Of a stretch of DNA of 64,000 bases, positions 8,105 through 18,642 are shown piece after piece; positions within the stretch are counted from its first letter, which is position 1; each line of letters starts with the position of its first letter. Source of the stretch: Candidatus Albibeggiatoa sp. nov. NOAA. Lineage in GTDB: Bacteria > Pseudomonadota > Gammaproteobacteria > Beggiatoales > Beggiatoaceae. The notes under the pieces were generated by a model. That model saw nothing but the letters and a program-made list of their open reading frames with translations, made no database searches and was not told the origin of the DNA. The translations under genes and the position numbers were made by a program. The DNA lies in assembly GCA_025800385.1 (NCBI GenBank), contig JAOXRS010000047.1, positions 1-64,000 on the forward strand, in the 5' to 3' direction.

Positions 8105-9583
8105 TCATTGACTCAAACGGCGAATATTGCCATACACGCGATAGAAATGCCCACTTGATGCCTCTCTAATTTCATCTACGATATAAATTGCGCCTTCTTC
8201 TCGTAAATTTCGTGGGAACTGTACATTCCAATTTGCGTGATATTCTGGGGTGATGTCAATTCGTAATTCTCCGTTTTCTTGGGTGCAATTGACCACGGAG
8301 GAAATGGCTTTAATTCGCAATTTCCCGCCTTCTTTCACGCATTTGAGTAAAACGCCTTCGGTGGGTTTTTCAACCGTTTCTAATTCGGTTGAGGTGGTGA
8401 CTGCAACAGGAGCAGGGGCTTTAATCGCTTTGCTTTCTGGTACTTCACCCGCTTTGGCTGCTTCAATTGCGGACTCGCTGACATCGATACAAGCCAATGA
8501 ACCATCGGTAGTGACAATGTAGAGTTTATTTTGAAAATATTGCATTGAGAGTGCCGAACCACATCCTGTGGCTAATTTCCATAAGCGTTCACCATTTTGG
8601 TTAAAGCAATACACGGATGAACAACTGTCGCCTGCAAACACATATTGTCCACTTTCAGCTGTGGCGCATGAGTAGACTGCGGCATCACAAGCGTAAATTT
8701 GCGCCAGTTCTCCATCGGATTTATGTAGTGCATAGACTTTGTTATCGCTTGCACCTGCATAGACCATGGTTTTTTCTTGCCAACCAAATAGCACCGCGCC
8801 TCGGGTTTTATAATCCCATTTTGTCGCGTGATCGGTGTTGCTATATGCGGTCACCCCTCTGCTATGGCCATGATAAACGCCGTCAGCATCATTACGAATC
8901 ATCCAGCCTGTATTGCCTGAGCTGGACTTTTGCCACAAGGCTTCATTTTCATGGTCGGCAACCAGCACTGTGCCGTTACCATCGGAAATCCCGAGTTGTG
9001 CATTGTAAATATCCATCCACAGAATATCGATGTTTTCAGCGACTTCATAGGCGACGCGTGGTAATTTACCTGACAAGTCGTATACGCAGCCATCATCACA
9101 TCCCGCGTACAACCAAATGTCATCGGCAATAATACATTTCACGCCATTGGGTAGGCGGTATTGGTTGATGACTTCGGCATTGTGGTTGAGTACGAACACA
9201 CTGCCATCTTGGTTACCAACCCAGCAACGGTCTGCATTGATGAAAATCCCAAAGGCTGAAGCCCCTGATTTAAATCGCCATAATAAGGGTGAGCGTTTTG
9301 CGGTTGAGCGGCGGCTTTCGGTACTACGGCGCGTGATGGGACGTTTTTGGCGTATTCCCATGACGGCTTCTTCATAGCCTTTGCTGCGTTTTTGTTTGAG
9401 TTTTTTGTTGGCTTCTTTGCGGGCGGCTTCTTCGCTGGGAAAGGTTTTGCTGTCAACCCGTCCTGTTGTGCCGATACGGCCATAACGAATTGTTAATTCA
9501 CATCCATCAATGGTGACTTCGTAAAACTTGTGTGCCACGCCTTGTTCTTCTGACAGTTCTAAATAGAATTTTTCCGTTGCCAT
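8105..9583 (-). CDS. WGR-domain protein with PQQ-like beta-propeller
   Basis: A 492-aa protein of unknown cellular role. Residues 1-80 are a WGR domain (FYEVTIDGCELTIRYGRIGTTG ... KTFPSEEAARKEANKKLKQK). This fold in PARPs and MolR-type proteins binds DNA ends or nucleic acid. A short basic linker (RRSTESRRSTAKR) leads to about seven propeller-like blades (about 105-390) with repeated W-x-x-x and G-x-V-x-V-L patterns, each ending near small Gly/Ala residues. A C-terminal beta-rich domain (about 400-490) ends NIRRLSQ. No signal peptide is present, so the propeller is cytoplasmic, unlike most PQQ-repeat enzymes. The gene stands alone and converges on the min locus. Confidence 0.8.
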   Translation of the reverse strand: MATEKFYLELSEEQGVAHKFYEVTIDGCELTIRYGRIGTTGRVDSKTFPSEEAARKEANKKLKQKRSKGYEEAVMGIRQKRPITRRSTESRRSTAKRSPLLWRFKSGASAFGIFINADRCWVGNQDGSVFVLNHNAEVINQYRLPNGVKCIIADDIWLYAGCDDGCVYDLSGKLPRVAYEVAENIDILWMDIYNAQLGISDGNGTVLVADHENEALWQKSSSGNTGWMIRNDADGVYHGHSRGVTAYSNTDHATKWDYKTRGAVLFGWQEKTMVYAGASDNKVYALHKSDGELAQIYACDAAVYSCATAESGQYVFAGDSCSSVYCFNQNGERLWKLATGCGSALSMQYFQNKLYIVTTDGSLACIDVSESAIEAAKAGEVPESKAIKAPAPVAVTTSTELETVEKPTEGVLLKCVKEGGKLRIKAISSVVNCTQENGELRIDITPEYHANWNVQFPRNLREEGAIYIVDEIREASSGHFYRVYGNIRRLSQ

Positions 9584-10149
9584 GTGTTATTCCGTGGGTA
9601 TTTTTAATTTTGTACATTAAACATACACTGCAAGCTGGCATTCGTCTACATTAAAACAGAATAGAGCAAAACGACAAAATCATGCTAAGAAATCACAACC
9701 TAAATTTATTCTGACTCTATGTCATTGTGAACAAATGGACAACTGATATAAACAAATGAAAAACAAAGTTATTTAAAAACATTATGATGCACTTTGCTTA
9801 TCTACAACACAATAATGCTCACTTATGCTTTAATATTGAGTCATTCATTTTTGATCTATTAATAAGTGAAATACAACTTGTATCAATTACCTATTTACTT
9901 GTTATTGCTCTCTTTCTCTGCCCAACCTGCTTTTGCACAAGATGACAACACGTCTTCACACTTAATAGGTATTGTCAATGGTGCAAAAGTGACAACGCCA
10001 CAATACCCTTTTAAATAAAGTAGTTATGAAAGGTACAACAGCACTGGAAACATTGGCCGCTGAACTTGGCAGGGATCATACAACCAGTTTTGAACAAATC
10101 ACACAAATCATGACAGAGAGTAATATTTTGGTATTGAACTTAATTGGTA
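9584..10149. other. 566-bp stretch without an intact gene
   Basis: AT-rich region between the start of the WGR gene and the 3' end of the truncated restriction endonuclease. It would hold the WGR promoter on the minus strand and the two short, possibly decayed plus-strand frames described at 9866-10160. No RNA gene, clear terminator or repeat was recognised. Confidence 0.5.
9866..10018 (+). pseudogene. Possible remnant: short ORF with signal peptide
   Basis: A GTG-started frame of 50 codons encodes an N-terminus that looks like a Sec signal peptide: KYN, then a Leu-rich core, then the cleavage-type sequence PAFAQDD. It breaks off after IGIVNGAKVTTPQ. A second open stretch of 44 codons follows in another frame at 10026-10160 (MKGTTALETLAAELG...). 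Together they look like the remains of a small secreted protein, or chance frames. No ribosome-binding site stands out. Confidence 0.3.
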
Positions 10150-10911
10150 TTAATGAATAAATCGAATTTGCAAGTTGAGTTTAAAATAATGCTGTTTTCC
10201 CTGCTGATAAAGCATCCCAAATCGATGGCGTGATGATGAGGGCGTATCTAATTTTGTATTTTCGAATAAGTAGTTTGCAAAACTGGCTTCATCAATAATA
10301 TGAAATGTTGCCAACTTTCCATCTTCCTTAACCACAATACACCCATTTGCACTGTAAAATCCAGACCATGCTTGAGTTGGAAATAAGCCCAATGCAATTG
10401 CAAGCAGTAGCTTCTTTAATTTCAGTAACAATAATTCTGAATTGAAACCCATTGTTGCCAGATTTGGTGAATGCAGTAACTCCGTATAAATATCTTTGAT
10501 AGTTTTAGCTTTGCCACTATAGAAAATCAATAGCATTTCAGCCACAATCATATCCATCGCTGAATCGACTTTTTTTAAATTCTGCTTAAAAATCGGCTTT
10601 TCTGTTTCAGCATAAGCAATCTTTTGACAATTTTCGGCAATCGCCTGCAATCTATCTCGGATTTTATAGCGTGTTTTAATCTGATTGACTTGCTCAATAT
10701 CTCCTGAGAAATTTTCAATACAGTAAGTGACATTAGTGCTAGAGGACGCATTAAACAAAGTTGATGGCATTCCCAACATCGATTTAATACTGAAGCCTTG
10801 TAACTGATTGATAGGGAAAAGCAGACAGCCAAGAAAGAGCGCGATGATACTGGAAACTGACCATTTATTAAAGTAAAAGATTGTATTGTGAAGAAATAAA
10901 TATGCTGACAA
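10150..10911 (-). pseudogene. 5'-truncated HpaII-type restriction endonuclease
   Basis: A 253-codon frame whose residues 39-250 match the layout I know for HpaII-family type II restriction endonucleases: GFSIKSMLG followed by P-S-T-L-F-N-A-S-S-S-T-N (39-60), the helical IRDRLQAI region, and the C-terminal block NGCIVVKEDG ... TPSSSRHRFG ... FKLNLQIRF. The first 38 codons do not fit the family and look like out-of-frame or unrelated sequence, so about the N-terminal third of the usual 350-360 aa is missing. No methyltransferase gene lies nearby, so an intact enzyme would be lethal; this supports inactivation. The family call rests on remembered motifs rather than a search. Confidence 0.65.
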
Positions 10912-10960
10912 AGGTTATTGTGATATATGCTTCATCAGCAATTTGTATTAGAGAGTACAA

Positions 10961-11698
10961 TTACAGCTTTAATCGTTTGAAAATCGACTCAGGAATGGAT
11001 TTAATAATCTTCATAATCACCCACCAAAAACTTGGCAAATATACTTCATTTTTACGCTTTTTCATCGCCTGATAAATCCCGCGACCGACTTGCTCAGGTG
11101 TTGACCATAAAGCCCCTTTTTTGAAATCACGGGTCATCGGCGTATCAACCAAACCAGGTTTAACCGTTAACACACACACATGACTGGCTGCCAAGCGATT
11201 ACGCAACCCTTGTAGAAAAACCGATAAGCCGCCTTTTGCTGCTCCATAGATATAATTGCTTTGCCGTCCACGGTCACCCGCAACTGAAGAAATCACCGCA
11301 ATACAACCATGCCGTTGCTGCTCAAAATAATTGGCCAATGGGGTAAGCAAAGACACAATACTTAAAAAGTTATTTCTTAATGTCTGCTCTGTCGCAGCGT
11401 AATTGTCCTGACATTCTTGCTGGCTGTCTAATGTGCCATGTGCAATCAATACTGCATCAATGCCTTGCATATCTTGTTCAGCTTGCTCAATTAATAAGTC
11501 ATGTTTACTAAATTCATTTAAATCTTGTACAACATAATCAACTTGCTCTGCACCATGCACACGTAAATCATCTGCAACCATTTGTAACTTATCAGTATCA
11601 CGCCCAACTAAAAACAAGTGACAGCCATCATGAGCAAAATATTTGGCAGTTGCTTGGGCAATGGCTGACGTTGCACCAAAAATAAGCACTTTCTGCAT
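10961..11698 (-). CDS. Short-chain dehydrogenase, DprE2-like
   Basis: A 245-aa NAD(P)-dependent short-chain dehydrogenase. The Rossmann motif is GATSAIAQATAKYF at residues 8-21, the catalytic pair is Y-x-x-x-K (YIYGAAK, near 155) and the catalytic Ser is in VISSVAGDRG. It lies 11 bp downstream of an FAD oxidase of the DprE1 type. In mycobacteria that pair converts decaprenyl-phospho-ribose to the arabinose form through a 2-keto intermediate, the SDR doing the reduction. Equivalent pairs occur in many Gram-negative bacteria with unknown sugar-lipid substrates. The 3' end abuts the truncated restriction enzyme. Confidence 0.85.
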   Translation of the reverse strand: MQKVLIFGATSAIAQATAKYFAHDGCHLFLVGRDTDKLQMVADDLRVHGAEQVDYVVQDLNEFSKHDLLIEQAEQDMQGIDAVLIAHGTLDSQQECQDNYAATEQTLRNNFLSIVSLLTPLANYFEQQRHGCIAVISSVAGDRGRQSNYIYGAAKGGLSVFLQGLRNRLAASHVCVLTVKPGLVDTPMTRDFKKGALWSTPEQVGRGIYQAMKKRKNEVYLPSFWWVIMKIIKSIPESIFKRLKL

Positions 11699-11709
11699 AA
11701 AAAAATCCT

Positions 11710-13053
11710 TTATGTTACGTTGCGCGTGACCCGTCGCCAGAAACTAGATGAAAACCGCGAGTCAGTATATTGCGCGAATTCTTCCCATTGTGGGTAATAA
11801 GCTTTAAAGTGACGTGGTGATAAGCGAGCATCTTTACAAGGATAGACTGCCCCGCCTGCCTCTTGCACCATGTCATCTAATTGTTCTAATAGTAAAAAAG
11901 TTTTCTCGCCTTTGATTGGAAAGTCTAGTGCTAGGGTAACTCCCTTACGCGGAAAAGATAATAGCCCTGGAGATTCTAGCTCGCCAAAGGTTTTTAATAC
12001 GGCTAAAAATGAGCTTAAGCCAGATTTTGCAATCGTTTGTAATATCTTACGTATCACTTGGTGATCTTCATACGGTACAACAAATTGATATTGTAAAAAG
12101 CCGTTTGTACCATATAGGCGTTTCCATTCTAAAATTGAGTCCAAAGGATAGAAAAATGGCTCATAATCAACAAACTCTTCAATAATGGGTATTCTTTGTT
12201 TGTGATACAACAAAAAGTTAAATGCCTTAACAGTCAATGAATTTAAAGCAAAACTAGGTAAATTAATCGGCATGGTTCTCAGCACTTCGGGCAATTTTTG
12301 CACCAACGGTGGTTGCCAGTTCGGTATCAACTCTTTCACTTGATCCTTAGCAACATGATTTCCGCGAAAGAAAATACCTCGCCCGACATTATCACCTTGA
12401 GCAAGACAATCTACCCATGCCATGGTATATTCATACTTTTCATCTGATTCTGCGGATAATTGGAAAAAATCCTCTAAATTAGCAAATTTCACCATTTGTT
12501 GATGAATCGCGCGATGATGAATTGGACGTAAATGAAATTCTGCCCATGTAATCAATCCCGTTAACCCTAAACCACCTATAGTAGCATTGTAATATTCAGT
12601 CTTATTCTGCGGTGAACAAATATGCCGTTGACCATCTGATGTCACCAATTCAAACTGGGTAATATGCTGCCCGAATGTGCCCGCTCGATGATGGTTTTTC
12701 CCATGTACATCGTTAGCAATCGCACCACCAACTGTGACATATTTTGTACCGGGGGTTGTCGGTAAAAACCAACCGCGTGGCACAAAGTGTTGTAAAATTT
12801 CTGCAAAACTGACACCTGCTTCACAACGCAAAAGACCTGTATCTTCATCAAAACTAATGAAACGATTCAGTTGACGAGTATGTAATAATAATCCATTATC
12901 ATTTAAACACACATCGCCATAACTTCGACCAAGACCATAAGGCAAGATGTTAGATTTATTGTCAAGAGGTAGGATTTCATGTCGCCATCGTATGGTTTTT
13001 ACTGTTTGCGATACACGGGGAAAGCGTCCCCAAGATTCAAATTGCTGTGTCAT
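11710..13053 (-). CDS. FAD-linked oxidase, DprE1-like
   Basis: A 447-aa flavin oxidase of the vanillyl-alcohol-oxidase/D-arabinono-lactone-oxidase family. The N-terminal FAD domain shows the family sequences PYGLGRSYGDVCLN (about 39-52), LRCEAGVSFAEIL and PTTPGTKYVTVGGAIANDVHGKNHH (pyrophosphate-binding loop). The C-terminal cap ends with CKDARLSPRHF and a YPQWEEF motif typical of DprE1 and its relatives. It is the first gene of a two-gene unit with the SDR. The likely reaction is oxidation of the C2 hydroxyl of a polyprenyl-linked pentose; that is inferred from the pairing, not shown here. Confidence 0.85.
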   Translation of the reverse strand: MTQQFESWGRFPRVSQTVKTIRWRHEILPLDNKSNILPYGLGRSYGDVCLNDNGLLLHTRQLNRFISFDEDTGLLRCEAGVSFAEILQHFVPRGWFLPTTPGTKYVTVGGAIANDVHGKNHHRAGTFGQHITQFELVTSDGQRHICSPQNKTEYYNATIGGLGLTGLITWAEFHLRPIHHRAIHQQMVKFANLEDFFQLSAESDEKYEYTMAWVDCLAQGDNVGRGIFFRGNHVAKDQVKELIPNWQPPLVQKLPEVLRTMPINLPSFALNSLTVKAFNFLLYHKQRIPIIEEFVDYEPFFYPLDSILEWKRLYGTNGFLQYQFVVPYEDHQVIRKILQTIAKSGLSSFLAVLKTFGELESPGLLSFPRKGVTLALDFPIKGEKTFLLLEQLDDMVQEAGGAVYPCKDARLSPRHFKAYYPQWEEFAQYTDSRFSSSFWRRVTRNVT

Positions 13054-13337
13054 AAAAACTACTTGCCCTTAAAAAATACACAGAGGTGCTGCCGAAAAAT
13101 TGGCAGTTGTGAATATAAACATTGTACTCTAGTTTCAATATAAGCTGGGTAAGTCATCTCAAATGAAGCAAGTATGTACTCTATAAGATGTGAGCTTGCC
13201 TCATTTTTTATAATCTACATTAGGTATAGCAGCTATATACAATGAAACAAGCTGGTATACGATGTGCTGATAAGATTTTATTGGCGAGTTTTACGTATTA
13301 ATTGATCGTTGTTAACTGATTATTTAGGAATGATTTC

Positions 13338-16300
13338 ATGGCGAAAGTCATACAAGATTATACGATGTATGTTGTGCTAGTGCTATTTGGTTTACTAGGC
13401 AATGTATTTCATATCCCATTATTATTTGGGATTGATTTCGTATTTGGCAGTATCGCGGTGATGATTATTTTAAATCGTTATCGTTTAAGAGACGGCATTA
13501 TTGCTGCTCTCATTATTCATAGCCCAACCATTTTATTATGGGGGCATTATTACGCACTCATCATATTTATTTTGGAAGCGATATGGGTGGGGTCATTGCT
13601 GCAAAGTACCAAACCAGAAAGGCGTAACTTAGTATGGTATGACACCTTATTTTGGGTATTTGTTGGAATGCCATTAATCTGGTTGTGCTATGGCCTTATT
13701 ATGAAAATGGATTATCAGGCCGTGCATTTGGTTGCATTTAAGCAAAGCGTCAATGGTATGTTTAACGCATTATGGGCAAGTATGATTATCGCGTATACCC
13801 CTTATGGTAAAAGATATTTTAGAATTTACAGCTCTGATACGATCCTATTTCAACAAGCCTTATATCACGCATTAGCAGGTTTAGTCTTAACAGTTTCTAT
13901 TGGATTAATCACATTTCAAACCCTTTACAGTACTTATGACTTAAAAAACCAAATTTTAACCCGATTACACAACACAGCTGATCGCAATGTTTTTTCCATG
14001 GTTAATCAATGGTTTGATAACGAATTATATGCATTGGAAGCACTGGCTCACCAAGTCGAAATATTAGGTTTTGAGCGTTATGATACGTTGCAGACCATGA
14101 CCAAAATGACGTATAAATCTAGCCCTAATTTATTGCATGTTTATGTCGCAGATGATACCGCCACCGTGATTAATACCGCCCCTTTTTTAAATGACCAAGG
14201 GCACTCTTGGCGAGGCATAAACTTTCATGAACAACCCTATTTTGCACAATTACGCACCACAATGCAGCCTGTTGTATCAGATGTATTTATGGGGCGTATT
14301 GGCACACCTAAGCCCGTTTTGACCATTAGTATACCCGTGGTTAAAAACCAAGCATTATACGGTTATGTGCAAGGTGAATTAAATTTAGAACGTTTGCAGC
14401 AGCATTTATTACACAAGTCAAAAGATACCGATTTAGTGTTAACCCTATTGGATCGACAAGGCAAAGTGATTGCCAGCTCAGATACAACCCAACAACCTTC
14501 TCAAGTATTGAGCCGTCACCAATCAGGTATACAACAAACAATTGATAAAAATACCGTATTCTGGATGCCCGAAACAAAAAACCAATCACCTCTCACGCAA
14601 TGGAAACAAGGTGTGTATGTATATCGCATTCCATTAATGAATCATTCGTTAGGTTGGGAGCTAATTGTTGAGTTGCCGCTTGCACCTTACCATGAAAACT
14701 TATATGAACTGTATATTCAAAATCTTGCCATTATGCTAGCAATTTTGTTAGCGACGATTCTATTTTCACGTTATTTAAGCCAGAAGATTGTGCGCTCTTT
14801 AGAACGGCTATCCGTGATTACTACCCAACTTTCTAATCAGTCGATTCAATTAAAAAATATTGATTGGCCACACAGTAGAATCAGTGAAATCAACTTGTTG
14901 ATCGATGGTTTTAATACCATGGCGCACTCGCTACAAGATAAAATGCAAAAGCTGGAAGAAGCGAATACCGCCAAAAGTCAATTTGTTGCCAACATGAGCC
15001 ACGAATTGCGCACGCCGATGAATGCCATTATTGGCTATAGCGAAATGATGCAAGAGGATATGGAAGACAATGAGGCTTTGGCTGACTATGAGTCGGATAT
15101 TAAAAAAATCCATTCTTCAGGTAAGCATCTACTTAATTTAATTAATGAAATTCTTGATATATCTAAAATTGAAGCAGGTAAAATGGAGTTATATCAGGAA
15201 ACATTTAATTTAAATACGCTGGTTAATGAAGTAGTTGTGACCGTTGAACCCTTGGTACAAAATAAAAACAATCATTTAGAAGTGAATTTAGATCAGCGGA
15301 TTAATAGTATTCATACAGATTTAACCAAGTTGCGCCAAATGTTGTTTAACTTGCTGAGTAATGCATCCAAGTTTACTGAACAAGGGACGATTCGTTTAAG
15401 TACTACAATGGAAATTGATGAGCAAGAACGCAGTTGGGTTAAAATTTGTGTGGCCGATCAGGGTATTGGTATGACAGATGAGCAAATTAACAAGTTATTT
15501 GATCCGTTTACCCAAGCAGATAAATCAACCACACGCAAATATGGCGGTACAGGCTTAGGCTTAACTATTACCAAGCGTTTTGCCGAAATGATGAATGGCA
15601 CAATCCAGGTTCAAAGTAAATATGGCCAAGGTAGTGAGTTTACGATTCGAATTCCAACTAATATTGGCACACCTATTTTAGGTGACTTATCCCAAATTCC
15701 TAAAGCGGGAGAAAACAATCAAATTTTAGTAATCGATGATGACCCTTTGACATGCGAATTATTGTCCGAGCATTTACGCACATTGGGTTATGAAGTGCAT
15801 GTGGCACATAGTGGTGAACAAGGTTTGAAATTAGCAAAACAAGTGCAACCGTATGCAATTACCTTGGATATTCAAATGCCTGATATTGATGGCTGGACGG
15901 TATTAACCACACTCAAAACTGATGAAGAATTAAACCATATTCCTGTGATTATCACGTCAATGGTTGAAAATAGACGTTTTGGTTACGCCTTAGGGGCTGC
16001 AGATTATTTAGTTAAACCCGTAGAAAAAAATCAGCTCGATCATATTTTGTCGCGTTATCAATCTCATTCCGAGTCTAAAGATGGTTTTCACATTCCACAG
16101 ATTTTAGTGGTCGACGATGATACAGTAACAAAAGAAGCATTAGTCGGTGCGTTAGAGTATTCAGGTTGGCATGTATTAGAAGCCAGCAACGGCACACAAG
16201 CCTTAGATATTTTAGAGCACAATACACCTGATTTAATTTTGTCAGATTTATTGATGCCAGAAATGGACGGCTTTGAGTTTATTGGACATTTACGTACCAA

Positions 16301-16472
16301 CCCGAAATGGTGGTCGATTCCCGTGGTTGTACTTACGGCAAAAGATATCAACCAATCAGAATTAACCATGTTAAATCAGTCTGTTGAAAATGTATTCATG
16401 AAAGAAACTTATCATCAATCAGATTTACTAGCAGAGATTGAGCGACAGTTACAACATCATGAACCAAATTAA
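13338..16472 (+). CDS. Membrane hybrid histidine kinase with two receiver domains
   Basis: A 1044-aa sensor kinase. The N-terminus has about six transmembrane helices (1-200), an extracytoplasmic dCache-like sensor (about 205-450) and a further helix near 460-480 with a HAMP-like linker. HisKA follows, with phospho-acceptor His555 in MSHELRTPMNAIIGYSEMM, then HATPase_c (N-box LLSNASKFTE, G boxes DQGIGM and GTGLGLTI). Two receiver domains end the protein: REC1 (about 793-905, LDIQMPDIDG) and REC2 (about 920-1035, SDLLMPEMDG). The layout suggests a phosphorelay whose final partner is encoded elsewhere. The gene is single, with a 284-bp upstream gap. Confidence 0.93.
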   Translation: MAKVIQDYTMYVVLVLFGLLGNVFHIPLLFGIDFVFGSIAVMIILNRYRLRDGIIAALIIHSPTILLWGHYYALIIFILEAIWVGSLLQSTKPERRNLVWYDTLFWVFVGMPLIWLCYGLIMKMDYQAVHLVAFKQSVNGMFNALWASMIIAYTPYGKRYFRIYSSDTILFQQALYHALAGLVLTVSIGLITFQTLYSTYDLKNQILTRLHNTADRNVFSMVNQWFDNELYALEALAHQVEILGFERYDTLQTMTKMTYKSSPNLLHVYVADDTATVINTAPFLNDQGHSWRGINFHEQPYFAQLRTTMQPVVSDVFMGRIGTPKPVLTISIPVVKNQALYGYVQGELNLERLQQHLLHKSKDTDLVLTLLDRQGKVIASSDTTQQPSQVLSRHQSGIQQTIDKNTVFWMPETKNQSPLTQWKQGVYVYRIPLMNHSLGWELIVELPLAPYHENLYELYIQNLAIMLAILLATILFSRYLSQKIVRSLERLSVITTQLSNQSIQLKNIDWPHSRISEINLLIDGFNTMAHSLQDKMQKLEEANTAKSQFVANMSHELRTPMNAIIGYSEMMQEDMEDNEALADYESDIKKIHSSGKHLLNLINEILDISKIEAGKMELYQETFNLNTLVNEVVVTVEPLVQNKNNHLEVNLDQRINSIHTDLTKLRQMLFNLLSNASKFTEQGTIRLSTTMEIDEQERSWVKICVADQGIGMTDEQINKLFDPFTQADKSTTRKYGGTGLGLTITKRFAEMMNGTIQVQSKYGQGSEFTIRIPTNIGTPILGDLSQIPKAGENNQILVIDDDPLTCELLSEHLRTLGYEVHVAHSGEQGLKLAKQVQPYAITLDIQMPDIDGWTVLTTLKTDEELNHIPVIITSMVENRRFGYALGAADYLVKPVEKNQLDHILSRYQSHSESKDGFHIPQILVVDDDTVTKEALVGALEYSGWHVLEASNGTQALDILEHNTPDLILSDLLMPEMDGFEFIGHLRTNPKWWSIPVVVLTAKDINQSELTMLNQSVENVFMKETYHQSDLLAEIERQLQHHEPN

Positions 16473-16528
16473 GTCATATGCAAATGCCTAAGCTTTAAGA
16501 ACCAGTATAGGGGAATTCTCCCCATTTA

Positions 16529-17143
16529 TTACCAAGGGCAATGATCTTCTGGCATTTCAAATGGACATTGGTTATTTTCATCAAACTCAGTTGTGAATTC
16601 AAAAGAAATATTTTTAGATTCATGCGCCTCAATCTGGTGTTGCTGTGGTAAATAACATTGGCCGTTATCCCATAGCTTTTGCGCAATTTTAGAATTGACC
16701 GAATCATAAATTAAAGAAACAAATTTATCATTGGCCTCAACACAATCGGTTTGAATCATGGTCTTAACCGCTTCGGCTAAAATAACTGCGGTGTCTTGAA
16801 ATGCAAAGCGTTGTTTCTCTGGAAAACAGTGATGTTGCTCAAATAGCCAGTCATGGATTAAATAGGCAGGGGCAAAATCCCAAGGTGATAAATTGGGCGC
16901 ATTCCATAAAAATCGAGGAATTGAACCGCCGTCGGTGTACATCGCTTTTGGTTCAATTTTCTGTCCATTCGCACGATAAAATACCAAAGGGTCTTCGGGA
17001 TCAGGTGTGTATAAAAAACAATTAGGGGCTTTCCATTCTAAATTGAGTTTGCCTTCAAAACGACCTGCTTGAACTTTATTCACATCAATACTGGCGCAAT
17101 TTGCAAGCATAAGAGACATCATAGCAATCAATATAACACGCAC
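16529..17143 (-). CDS. DUF1353-family lipoprotein
   Basis: A 204-aa predicted lipoprotein. The signal peptide ends in a lipobox, L-A-N-C16. The mature part contains the DUF1353 core: FRVY-like segment, TDGGSIPRFLW and the His-bearing PAYLIHDWLFEQHH. The Asp/His pattern suggests a metal site, and the family includes phage and cell-wall-associated members of unknown activity. It converges on the hybrid kinase with a short gap containing a small GGGGA/TCCCC hairpin (16510-16523). Confidence 0.75.
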   Translation of the reverse strand: MRVILIAMMSLMLANCASIDVNKVQAGRFEGKLNLEWKAPNCFLYTPDPEDPLVFYRANGQKIEPKAMYTDGGSIPRFLWNAPNLSPWDFAPAYLIHDWLFEQHHCFPEKQRFAFQDTAVILAEAVKTMIQTDCVEANDKFVSLIYDSVNSKIAQKLWDNGQCYLPQQHQIEAHESKNISFEFTTEFDENNQCPFEMPEDHCPW

Positions 17144-17471
17144 TGCAATTTCTCCTTGATCTTAGTCGGTGATTCTCCGTTCACTGCATTCTACCTGAAG
17201 TTTTTCATAAAATGGTTATTTAAGCTGCATCTCATCCACTCGATGATCTTTCAACATGACAAGTTTAAAAAATAATGTAACTGAGGGTATTTTGGGAAAA
17301 GTGGGTATTTATTCAATATGACAAACGAACAAATAGAGAATATCGCGTTTGTGCTATTTGAGAAAAAGAGGAAATTGTATAATGACTAAAATAGAAGGGG
17401 GATGTTTAAGAAAATTTTACATCATAAGATAGGAGAGATGCTAAGCACCTTTCCCACCTTAAAAAAAGCTA
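17144..17471. other. 328-bp intergenic stretch
   Basis: Lies between the start of the DUF1353 lipoprotein gene and the 3' end of ilvC, both on the minus strand. It should contain the promoter for the lipoprotein gene and the ilvC terminator, but no clear hairpin or promoter hexamers were recognised. One 23-codon frame at 17319-17390 has no support. Confidence 0.4.
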
Positions 17472-18515
<1,044 letters not shown>

Positions 18516-18642
18516 TCAGGTAAACAGTTAACTTTAACAGAAACTAAGGTTATATATCAATGATTCCGTGTCATTTTTTCATATGATTTAGAGTTAAAAA
18601 AGCAAACGCTGAGATAAACCACTACCTTATTGAATCTAAACA

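Noticed and set aside
8617..9132. 171-codon plus-strand frame inside the WGR gene
   Set aside because: Antisense shadow rich in Arg, His and Cys with no start signal; the minus-strand gene has clear domains.
10150..10264. First view of the 253-codon minus-strand frame as a small membrane protein
   Set aside because: The hydrophobic N-terminus is outside the conserved part; the rest carries restriction-endonuclease motifs.
17319..17390. 23-codon frame in the gap before ilvC's 3' end
   Set aside because: Too short, no ribosome-binding site and no recognisable sequence.
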